NCBI GenBank assembly: GCA_014529385.2
Contig: CM043971.1
Location: 32,562,209 to 32,626,208, forward strand
Direction of reading: 5' to 3'
Length of the DNA stretch: 64,000 nucleotides
Source: Adiantum capillus-veneris
Lineage: Eukaryota; Streptophyta; Polypodiopsida; Polypodiales; Pteridaceae
The position numbers were made by a program, and so were the translations under genes. Below the pieces are notes generated by a model, which ran no database searches, was not told the origin of the DNA, and worked only from the letters and a program-made list of their open reading frames with translations. This document shows positions 54,741 through 64,000 of this stretch, in pieces. Position 1 is the stretch's first letter. Every line of letters begins with the position of its first letter.

Positions 54741-57019
54741 ACTACTATATTGTGTAAGCATTGCTGCATGATGCATGTGCGTAATTCGAGCCAAAATGAC
54801 AAGGAGCTACAAAATGAAAATTTTGTTGAGATACCAAATATCCCAAAGAACTCAAAACGGCTCTCGTTGGAAAAGATGCCTTTTGATGATACATGAATAT
54901 ACCATCATTTTGGGGGAGGGCTAAATGATAGTTGTTTTTCGGCTTTCCAATTTTGGAACAACAAGCTATTGCCCAAAGGCACGTGTTTGAAAAATTCACC
55001 TTTTTTTCTTTTTGTACATAGATGTGTGTGTTACCAATCACTTCCAAAAATAAAAAAATAAAAAGCCAAAAAGATATTATGGCCCACTTTTTGCGTGTAA
55101 ATATTTTCTCTTGCCTATAGTCTAACTATTTTGAATTTGATTACTCCACATTTTGAGAGTTTGCACATTTTACTATCTTATATATATATATATATATAAG
55201 TGTGCATTTTTACTAGGCCTAAGTAAGCCAGTATGCACATTTTACTATCTATAATAGTTTTATACCATATTCAGCCACGTCTATGTCTCAGGCATTGGAT
55301 ATTCTCACTCAAGCCTCCAATAAGCTTGGCGTGACTCTTCTCCAAACCCACATCTATACCTTTCACTTTCACAAGTATTTTTATGCCATATTCAGCCACG
55401 TCTGTCTCATGCATTGGATAGTCTCACTCAAGCCTCCAATAAGCTTGGTGTGACTCTTCTCCAAAACCCACACGTATACCTTGCACTTTCACAAACATTT
55501 TTCACTAGTAGATAAGTTTCCTTTGCATATATATGTTTTTTTCTCTCAATAAAAAGCAAAATTTCCTATCACCCATCAATAATTGAGGTACTCTTCTTAT
55601 TTTATTTTCTTATTTTATATATTTTTATATTTTTAATATTTTCATATATTTATTTTCTCGTTTGTAGATGCCATAAGTTGATCATCCTAGATTCCATGAC
55701 AAGTCAATGGGATAGGTTATTTTGTTCTTCTTGTATATATTTTTTATTCATAGATAATCCTCATCCATGCATGCAAAAGGAGCATCTTTAATGGTTTATG
55801 TCATGCTATGATGCATGGAGGGGCTCACTTTGGGAGCCTTATGCAAATTCATCAAAAGGAGCAGTAAGGGAAAACAAGCATTTTGGTGGAATTTTTGGCG
55901 TCCTCCTCGACTCCGATTTTTTAAGAAGTGGTCAAATTAGAAAATATAGACCACGAGAGGAATAATCTCTCCAAATTTTTTCATAATTTTTGAAGCTACC
56001 ACCGTTGAGATGATTTTTGTGGTGGACCCCGATCTGTCCACTTTTCTCACAAGTCACCCCTAGTCTTCTCACTTTTACACACACACATACACACTCATTC
56101 CTCTCTATCCCTCACTCAAACCTGCACCTTCCATGGCTTCTCTCATCCTCTTCACCATTACCCTCCCCTCTCACCTCCATAGCTCTCATATTTGATTAGC
56201 TTGTAAAATAAGGTTACCAATAACCTTAATGAGGGGTCTCCAACATATAAATAGGTCACCCTCTTTCTTGTAAATGATCTCGTATCTTCCACATAGCACC
56301 CCAGCAATATATGTGTGAGGAGAGACTTAGGTGTAGTGACTACTTTGTGATCTTCACACTTGGTGTGAGGGAAGCTTGACAGTACACATTGCAAGTTAGA
56401 GAGTGTGAATGCCATATCCCGAACCAATATTGTACATGCTCTTCCGTTATCAACAAGTTGAGGTTTTGGTGCTTCAAAGGCGTGTTTTGGCTTTAAATCT
56501 TCGTCTTTTTATTTATTTATGTGGTTTGGTAAATGCATGGCGACTCGTATCTTTTAAGTTCTGTCATTTGAGCTTGTTTGAGAAAGTGGTTAGTGTGTTT
56601 TCATGCCTAATTCTTGTCCATTGTAAGAGGGTATGGTGGTGAGAGGTGTCTCATAGCCCTAAGAGAATGTGTGTGTGATGGCAATGGTTAGCATTCACTA
56701 AGCATTGGTTTAGTTGTGTACAAGCTCCGTAAAAGCGTCTTAATAAACAATATCATGTTGCAAGTTTACAAACCAGGTATTGTACAAACTCCATTCCTCT
56801 CTCTCTTCCCTTGCTCTACATCATTTTTGCTCCACTTAGTGCTTGTCTTTGTGTGGGATTGTTTGTGTGTGTTTTGTTGTGCCTCTTTTGGTCGTGACAA
56901 AATCCGCTTGCGTCCTAGTTCGCATCCCATATAACTAGGTGGCGCCCCTTTTCTTGTTTGGGTTTGGCTGTGGGTTTGTTGTTGTGTTTTGTGCTTGTGG
57001 TTTCCCTAGCCCCAATTGA
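54741..57019. other. AT-rich intergenic DNA
   Basis: No gene, domain or recognised transposon. Contains a TA microsatellite (55182-55198), the 121-bp tandem duplication at 55264-55505, and a CA-rich stretch near 56080-56100. Short open frames here lack codon or domain support. This may be the pre-insertion chromosomal sequence right of B. Confidence 0.6.
55264..55505. repeat. 121-bp tandem duplication
   Basis: CCATATTCAGCCACGTCT...CACTTTCACAA occurs at 55265 and again at 55386, with about a dozen differences. Both copies carry CAAGCCTCCAATAAGCTTGG. Confidence 0.9.
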
Positions 57020-57868
57020 GTAGCACGGGAGTCTTGAGGAGTGTTTAGAGGTCGCTTCTCTTGCTGCCCGCCTCGGACCGCCTCAGTGGGAGGCGTGATG
57101 AGGGAGACGTTGAACAGCTCATGGCCCGGACCAAGATGGTTATTTGCGGGGGGAGTGTTCATCAACGGATTTATGTTTTCGTCTCTTGTACCATGCATAT
57201 GCGAGCATTTTTGTTGCATTGTGATGTGCCGACCATTGAATATTCCTTATTGGGTGAGATTGCTTGGGTATGTAATTTTAGTACATCAAGACACCTGTTG
57301 GAGATTAGCGCGGTCTGGGTGTGATGGCTAATTTTGCTACGTCAGAATATCAAGAGCTCTGATCTGAAATGAGAATATACTCCTCTTTTCTGGGAAGCCA
57401 ACAACCCAGGATATCAAGAGCTCCAATTTGAAATGAGAAAACTGATTGTCCCTTAGAATGACGCGCGTTTCGTTTTACGTGATTGTGCTGATGCGGCACT
57501 TGTACGGATTTCCGTAATTTACGTTGACTGATTTCAGCACCAGCTTTTGGGCTAGACGCTTTTAGAACTTGAAGCTTTTCATGGCCAAGGGCCTTTAAAT
57601 ATGTGCTATGTGCTCAGTCTCTCACATGCTCCCGCGTTTGGCTGTGGGTCGTAGAGGTGCAGAGAGTACCGGCATTGTATTGAGTTCAAGCAATAAAAGA
57701 AATACCGAAAGGGGCGCCAAGGTTTGGGGCCAGTGCTTTCTTGGGGTGGAACTCCGCCTCTCCTCGTCTTGTGTGTCGTGCATCTCTTTCAGTTCAGTGT
57801 TATTTGAAGTGCTTAAAGTTGTTCAATCTGTTCATTTCCGTTGGCGCGTTGTGCTCGCCCCTGTTACA
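57020..57868 (+). mobile_element. Remnant of a C-type element, plus strand
   Basis: 57090-57440 aligns with the reversed interior of C (for example GGTGTGATGGCTAATTTT...CGTCAGAATATCAAGAG). The sequence then jumps into mid-LTR at about 57466 and ends CCCCTGTTACA at 57868. PPT and LTR start are deleted. Contains the LTR core AATAAAAGAAATACCGAAAG at 57687-57706. Confidence 0.75.
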
Positions 57869-58669
57869 CCGTCCAAAACCTTCTGGACATGAGGCAGCGC
57901 AAGGAGTTATTGCAATTTTGCAAGTTGAACTCGTACTCGCGGAAGCTCTTCTTCAGTGGTTCTCCCTTGACTTGTCATGGCTCTTCTCGTACCTTCTAAC
58001 ACATATTGATGAGTGGCATGACCTAACTGGCAGATGCTGGCTAAGGGGCCTAAACCCTAATGGAAGAAGCAAAAGAAGTTTTTACTAACTTGCAGATTTT
58101 GACTGAGTGGCCCAAAGAGGGTTAGGTTTAAAACTCAATTCTACCAACTTACCAAGACCTGGTTGAGGGCCTAAACACTTAAAAATAAAGCAAAAGGACC
58201 AAACTTGTGTAAAGATGCTGATGTGGCAGATCGTACGGATTTCCACGTTTTATAGTAGTCTACTGACGTGGCACAATGTACGGAATTATGTGTTTTAAGG
58301 GCAGCTCTCTGAGCGTAAATTTTTGGAAGCTTTTGGGAGCCAATGCTTTTATTGTAAGTGCCTTTGAATAGGCCAGGGGCCTTTATAAGTGTGCCAGGGC
58401 CTCTTCTCTTGGTAGATTAGCTTGGAAGCACTATGAGAGAGAGGACCCACCCTTGGACATTGTACTCTTGCAAAGTAATAATAAAGGAATATCGGAAGGG
58501 GCATTAATCTTTGGGGCCAGTGCATCTTAGCTCGGAACTCCACCATGCCGTGTCAACTCTCCTCTTCTCTCTCTCTCCCCCCCTCTCTCCCTCCCTCTAT
58601 TCAACTTTATTTAGTTGCTTGCACATGTGTTGCAATAGATCTTTTGTTTGGAGTGTCCAAGTCTATTAT
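57869..58669 (+). repeat. LTR of an A/B-type element (5' boundary uncertain)
   Basis: Ends CCAAGTCTATTATA at 58669, followed by GTGGTATCGGAGC, a PBS with one mismatch. The U3 has GATGTGGCAGATCGTACGG and CTGACGTGGCACAATGTACGG modules (58211-58275) and the shared core at 58465-58545. The start could lie anywhere from 57869 to about 58190. Confidence 0.7.
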
Positions 58670-59013
58670 AGTGGTATCGGAGCTCAGATGATTCTTCTTC
58701 TATGAAGGATCTGATTCCTTTTCCGCAACACACATAGATTCAGGGAGTGGATCCGGCAGGGAGGAATCTATTCCACATACTTGCAAGAGTGAGGAAACCA
58801 ACCAAGGATCTATCGGGAGTCGGCCTCTTTCCGAGGAATCGGGGGTAGAGCACGACCCATTCCTAGTAAGCGGCCTCGATAGGATGGAGTTTCAACATCA
58901 ATTGCAGGTTGACACTTGTGCTAATCATATGCTCAAGATCTACAGTATGCAAAGTTTCTGAAGAATCATCCACTTGAAGAGATTCGTTCACGATGGTAGG
59001 CTGCCATTCACTC
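58670..59013 (+). pseudogene. PBS and gag start of an A/B-type element
   Basis: PBS at 58670-58682. LQVDTCANHMLKIYS (about 58905-58950) equals the gag start in B (MQVDTCVKRLIHYS). The ATG is replaced by ATA. Truncated by the solo LTR at 59014; no further gag beyond 59656. Confidence 0.65.
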
Positions 59014-59656
59014 TGTCACAAAGACGGGCACCAAGTGCCAATAGAAAAGAACAGACTGAACAGACTTTTAGCACTTAAATAACAACTGAACTGAGAGAGA
59101 GAGAGAGAGAGACGACAAACGACACGGAGTGGCGGAATTCCACCCCAGAGAGTATTGGCTCCAAACCTTGGCGCCCCTTTCGGTATTTCTTTATATTGCA
59201 TCAACATAGTACAAGCCGGTCATCCACGCTCTGCACCTTCTCCAGGAAGCATGCCAGAGAATGAGCTCTAACCTCATATTTAAAGGCCCTTGGCTTGAAA
59301 AGCAGTTACAGTGAAAAGCTTCAAACTCAAAAGCAACTGGTCCAAAAAGTACTAGCACCAAAATCTGTTAGCGCGTTTTGTGGAAATCTGCCACGTCAGC
59401 ACTGTCAACGGAGTTTTAGGGCTGTCCGTCCGTACAGCTGCCACGTCATCAGTCCACGCGCGCGCGCGCGTGTGTGTGGGTCCTGCCTTATTTTAATGTC
59501 TTTCTGTCACTTGGGCCCCATCGGACGGGGTCCCCATAAGTTGGTAGGACTTCTTCTTTTGCTGTTGCTTGTTCTTCTTAGGGTGTAGGCCCCTCGGCCG
59601 TGATCTGAAGGTTGGCTCTGTTCTTCAGTGACTTGACACGTCAGCAGTTTGTGACA
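59014..59656 (-). mobile_element. Solo LTR of the C family
   Basis: TGTCACAAAGACGGG...AGTTTGTGACA, flanked by ACTC on both sides (59010-59013, 59657-59660), a four-base duplication. Contains (AG)8 and a CG/TG alternating tract at 59457-59477. Confidence 0.82.
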
Positions 59657-60240
59657 ACTCACCTCTCAAGTCGGCCACGAAACAGAAAGCAAAGATGAGT
59701 GCAAACAAGCAAAAGCTGTATTCTAGGTATTGTGGTGCAAAACTGTAGATCAGCAGAAACCTTGTTGTGATTACATATAGTTTTTGTACATATGACAGCC
59801 AAGGGATGGTACATGCAGGCTTTAAGAGAAAATGGCTCTCTTAACACTAACTGTGTCCAAACGTTTTTCTATAGTTCTTGTATCTCAGTAGTGGATAGGT
59901 ATTGTGGTGCAAAACCATATATCAGCAGAAACCTTTGTTAAAGTGAAACTTGCGAAAGTTCCTATCTACATTGCTCAAAGAAACTTAAAAGAATATTTTA
60001 TATTGGCTGGTAAATTGGATGTATGAATTTATAGTTGTGGTCACTCGGAAGCATTTTGAGTCAAATGGAAAATCTATAGTGGAATTTGCATGCGTTCTGG
60101 GTGGAGTGGAAAACATTAAGCACGTTTCAATTTTCTTCGTGTCATTTCTACAAATTGGCACAAGTAATTTTTAAAAATAAAATTGGAGGCTACAAATTTT
60201 TTACCTCCATGTTCCATGTATGTACTTGTTGGGGTTGCAG
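59657..60240 (+). other. Non-coding DNA upstream of first visible 3-beta-HSD exon
   Basis: Contains a direct repeat of about 40 bp, AGGTATTGTGGTGCAAAAC, at 59725 and 59897, spaced 172 bp. Ends in a splice acceptor TTGGGGTTGCAG. It is probably intron. No GxxGxxG-coding exon is seen. Confidence 0.55.
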
Positions 60241-63225
60241 CTTGCAAGGGAGCCGATGCAGTCTTTCATATGGCTGCTCCAGATTCTTCAATTAACAATT
60301 TCAACCTCCATTACAGTGTTACCGTTGAAGGTCGTTATGACTCAACTCACAGACAATTCAATTGAATTTTTGCAATGAAAATGAAACAAAAGCAAAGAAT
60401 CGAGTATTTATGGTTGTATTATGATTTGCAGGAACTCGCAATGTAGTGAACGCGTGCATCTCAAATAATGTGCGTAAGCTTATATATACCAGTTCTCCAA
60501 GTGCTGTGTTTGACGGTGTCCGTGCCATTATAAATGGAGACGAAAGCATGCCGTACCCTGAGCGGGTGTGTTTTTCTTGTCCCATATTAAGTTGCTACTT
60601 TTTTGTATAGCCAATCATGTTCTTTATTTTTCTACTGTCATCTGTAGCACAATGATATCTACTCTGAAACAAAAGCACAAGCAGAGGCTATTGTTCTTGC
60701 AGCAAATGGAAAGTCTGGTTTAGTAACATGTGCCCTCCGTCCAAGTAGTATCTTTGGCCCTGGTGACAGATTGCTGGTTCCATCTCTTGTTGCCGCAGCT
60801 AGATCAGGAAAAATGAAGGTATGGATAAGGCAAGTCAAATTTGTTTCAATGTACCTGTCAGAATGGGGGCTATTCTCGCTTGATTAAGGATTTGTAAAAT
60901 TTTTATTGAAATGATTTTGACATATGTCTTAACTTCGTTTTGCTTACATACATCCTAAATTGCTGTATGTTTACTGCTAGATATACACTAGGTCATACTA
61001 ATGAAGGATTTGCCTATTTTGCAATTAAAAGCAGGCAAAAGGAACACAGAAGGTGTAGGACATCATTTTATGACATGAGCTTCTCTCTTATGTTCTCCTG
61101 AGAGCAAAGAATAGCTCTCAAAACTTGCACGTAGGTGGTGTCTAAATCCCGGACAAATTCATCCGCTACGAATAGCTTTTCCTTCGCGAAAAGGATGGGT
61201 TGCAGCATAGTGGGAGCATAGGCTTTCCATAAACAATCTCAAAGGGAGCCTTATCCGTAGTTGAGTGTACAGTATTCTTACGGGCAGACTCTACAAGAGG
61301 CAAGTACTGTTCCCAATCTGTGCGTGTATCTGAAAAACATGTAATTTTAGAAGGTCTAGCCTTGTGGAATCAGCAATCTCACTTTGCTCATCTGTATGAG
61401 GATGATAGGCAGAAGAAAAGTCTAGCCGTGTCCCTAGATTCTCAAATAAAGCTCACCAAAAGAGGCTAGTCATGCGAAGATCTCTGTCGTTGAGTTAATG
61501 GGAGACATTCTCACTACTTGGTAACTTTTTCCATCTAGTCGTCAGGATCTGCAGGATGTATACATCTTGGGAAGAGAGTCCAGTTTGTTTAAAGCTCAGT
61601 TCTGCAAATATTTTTCGCTTGAAACACATTTTTAGTTTGTTGACGGTGGACTTTGTTGATGTATTTCAGTTTATTCTGGGTGACGGAAAAAACGTGTATG
61701 ATTTCACATATGTGGAGAATGTGGCCCATGCACATGTTTGTGCAGAGAAAGCTCTCGACGTGAACAATAGTTATACTGGTGATGTTGCTGCTGCTGGTAA
61801 AGTAAGTGACAATTGCTGTAAGTTTAATCAGAACCTCTTATCATTTGGGATCTAAAAATTTTAGTCCATGATTTCTTTCTTGGTTTTAATTCACAGGCTT
61901 ATTTCGTCACCAATAAAGAGCCAATCCCATTCTGGACATTCATTTCGGAAATTTTAGAAGGGCTTGGATATGAAAGGTAAATGCCTGTTTCATGTCCTTT
62001 CAATTGAATGGTTGAATGAAGATGACAATATTGATGGCTGGGACAAATTCTCGACTTCTTACAGACCCAAAATCCATTTGCCTATCAAGCTCTTGATGCC
62101 CATTGCGTGTTTGGTAGCTTGGGCCTATGAACACTTGCCCTTTTTGTTTGGAGGAAAGCCACCTCAATTTACTCCCTCAAGGTTACGGTTAGTTTCTTCT
62201 TGGCGTACGTTCAAGTGTGATAGGGCTGCTAAACTCCTCGGTTATCATCCAGTTGTTCCCTTAGAGGTAGGTCTTCATAGGATTTCATAGGATTTTAAGA
62301 AGAGCTAGTCATAATATCTGGTTTTGATGTTGATGTTGAATTGCATTTGTTCAGGAAGGAATGAGACGGACTGTAGAGTCCTATACTCATCTTCGTGCTG
62401 AATCAAAAGGTGTGAAGTCTAGAGAGTTCAAAGTAGTTTCCAAGTCACACAGATTGCTTGGTGAAGGTGTAGGTAATCCGACAGCCTGAGTTGATTTTGA
62501 AGGTTTGAAAGGCGAGGTGTTTGTGTTTATATGTTCTCTAATGATGCAGTTTCAGAGCTACTGCTGTGGAGAAATGTAAGGAACACTTTGATATTTGGGC
62601 TTGCAGTATCGGCCTTATTATACTACTTCCTTATTTCGAGTGTAACAGTAATATCTGCCGTCTCAAAGCTCCTTTTAGTGCTTATAGCAGCCACATTTCT
62701 CCAAAACTTCCTACCTACATCAATGTAAGTAGGCAACTTGTGTTGGTATTTGTAATTTTCGCTTGTAAGTTTACCATAAAAAATGGGCTTGAATATGCTT
62801 AATAGGTTTGGTTCTCAAAGGAAGGTTTTAGCTTCATTTTCCTTTGAAGTGCCTGAAGACAAAATGGACTCCGCTTCTAAGTGGGTACGTGGTGCTTGGA
62901 ATGACTCTTGGAACACTTTGGAAGATGCTGTTCACAAGCGCAATTTTACTTCGTTGGGCAAGGTAAAGGCATTGCCTACACATTTTGGAAGTTGCTTTCA
63001 TTCCACAATCATTTCAATCTCACACTTGAACCGTTAAAGCAGAATGTAGTTAGAGAGTATATGAAAGATAAGGATTGTAAGCTTAGTGAAAGTCTGTCAA
63101 GAATCTGCTCATAGTCCAGTGTTGTTCTGCCTTCATGAATGTGATAGTGAGTCATCAAAGAAATTGTTGTGTGAAAAAAAAGAAATGGAGATAGAGGGAC
63201 AGAGAATGTATGTGCATTGAGGATT

Positions 63226-63301
<76 letters not shown>

Positions 63302-63689
63302 CTTGTGACTTCTCTTGTGACTTTTGTAGTTGTCATAATAAGCCGATGACATTTTTAACGCAGGTATTGCTGTTTGGTTTTATGATGAAGGTCCTAGGTA
63401 GATATTCTTTTGCAACAGTGATTTTAACAGGTGACTCTTCACTATCTTCTATTTGTACTCTGGCTTAAGACACGTTGTATTCAAGAAATTCACAGGTTTG
63501 AGTGTTTGATCGAAATCAACAGGTTGGGCTCTTCTGTTCCTTGTCTTTTATCTTTATGACCGATATGAGTTGGAGATAGATAGTTTTGTTGGGTCCATGA
63601 AGGAGTTCGTATCTCAGAGGCACGCAATACTAATGGAGAGAGTATCATACCTCCAGCAAGAAAGGAACTCAAAGAACAAAGGCTTTTAA
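60241..63689 (+). CDS. 3BETAHSD/D: 3-beta-hydroxysteroid dehydrogenase/C-4 decarboxylase with reticulon domain, 5' end missing
   Basis: Eleven exons with GT-AG borders keep one frame: 60241-60330, 60432-60565, 60648-60818, 61670-61801, 61897-61976, 62065-62266, 62355-62472, 62550-62724, 62806-62962, 63364-63430 and 63523-63689, about 496 codons to a TAA at 63687. The family oxidises and decarboxylates 4-alpha-carboxysterols in ER sterol C-4 demethylation. Seen: [24 protein letters not shown], the catalytic YxxxK in [13 protein letters not shown], and [18 protein letters not shown]. The last five exons encode a reticulon-like part ([16 protein letters not shown], paired hydrophobic segments, ending SKNKGF), known from plant enzymes and ER-anchoring. 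The N-terminal ~65 residues with the Rossmann nucleotide motif are absent from this window. Confidence 0.9.
61130..61510 (-). pseudogene. Gypsy integrase fragment in an intron of the 3-beta-HSD gene
   Basis: Minus strand: [20 protein letters not shown], then in another frame [20 protein letters not shown] and [10 protein letters not shown]. These are the integrase core end of a chromovirus as in H (SAYHPQTDGQSE). Lies antisense in the 851-bp third visible intron, which is longer than the others. Confidence 0.85.
63231..63298. repeat. (AG)n microsatellite in the 3-beta-HSD gene intron
   Basis: About 34 uninterrupted AG units in the intron between exons ending 62962 and starting 63364. Confidence 0.98.
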
Positions 63690-64000
63690 GCTAAACTTCA
63701 GAGGTTTTACTTTAAAAGGGTGCTCCTAATTTTATTCTTTTAAAATATTCATTGAGTGGGATTCTTTATCCATAATTCGAGCAACATTTTTGTTGGTTCA
63801 ATTAACATCAATGTAGCACTTATGGTTGTGGGTAGAAGCAATTAATAAAAGGATTTTTGTTGGGCAATGGAGTTTGAAGTCATTTTTAACATACGTCTCT
63901 GGAAAAGCTGAATCACAATTGTGGATGCCGAGTAGTATGTGAACCTCGAAACTTGCAGGTGCTTAGTAAAGGAGAAATGATTCAATTGAATAGAACCATA
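63690..64000 (+). other. 3' UTR and downstream flank of the 3-beta-HSD gene
   Basis: AT-rich sequence after the stop. AATAAAAGG at 63844 is a possible poly(A) signal. Nothing else recognised. Confidence 0.5.

Noticed and set aside
56409-56934. Possible gene in the intergenic stretch
   Set aside because: Open frames under 80 codons, no domain, no clear splice pattern.

Overview
The window comes from a transposon-dominated nuclear genome of a land plant. The evidence is plant Ty3/gypsy chromoviruses, Ty1/copia elements, an L1-type LINE with a plant zinc-binding reverse-transcriptase tail, long AG microsatellites, and at the right end a multi-exon gene for a 3-beta-hydroxysteroid dehydrogenase fused to a reticulon domain, a plant-type architecture. 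A homosporous fern or another large-genome lineage would fit, but the sequence alone does not decide it. No rRNA, tRNA, CRISPR or prokaryotic operon was seen.

Left part (1-16236): a gypsy element A (1-386 and 14007-15316) lost its pol genes and was then hit by a full-length LINE (387-14005, 16-bp target duplication). The LINE was in turn interrupted in ORF1 by gypsy element K (977-7897). A fragment of another gypsy integrase follows at 15317-16236.

Central part (16237-54740): one Russian-doll nest. Gypsy B (minus strand, LTRs 16237-16892 and 54122-54740) contains three insertions: D (17034-42972, duplication CGACA), C (43062-46058) and F (50436-54003, duplication GGGAG). D is a long-LTR element with almost no internal coding. 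Its 5' LTR contains gypsy G (17469-39506), whose gag-protease region is present as two head-to-head arms. G's right arm contains copia E (20546-37414, duplication AATAAC-type core AATAC). E's 3' LTR contains a LINE fragment and gypsy H (21584-30257, duplication GGTAG), the best preserved element. H carries a solo LTR of its own family between protease and reverse transcriptase (24696-26020, duplication GCTTA). This gives six successive insertion layers (B, D, G, E, H, solo LTR). E also carries a solo LTR at 33132-34349 and an A-tailed insertion of unknown type.

Right part (54741-64000): AT-rich intergenic DNA with a 121-bp tandem duplication, remnants of C-type and A/B-type elements, a solo LTR, and then exons of the sterol C-4 decarboxylase/3-beta-HSD gene (60241-63689, plus strand). 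Its N-terminal Rossmann exon is not visible, so it lies either upstream across a very large intron or has been lost.

No autonomous system is intact. H is closest to functional, but it has a frameshift, two TAG stops and the solo LTR. The most unusual sequence patterns are structural and non-coding: a run of twelve short hairpins in the transcribed leader of the K LTR, a palindrome just before the polypurine tract that keeps its arms while its loop varies in four elements, a terminator-like hairpin after the poly(A) signal in five LTRs, and U3 modules shared between unrelated LTR families. Coordinates come from reading the sequence by eye; percentages of identity were not computed.
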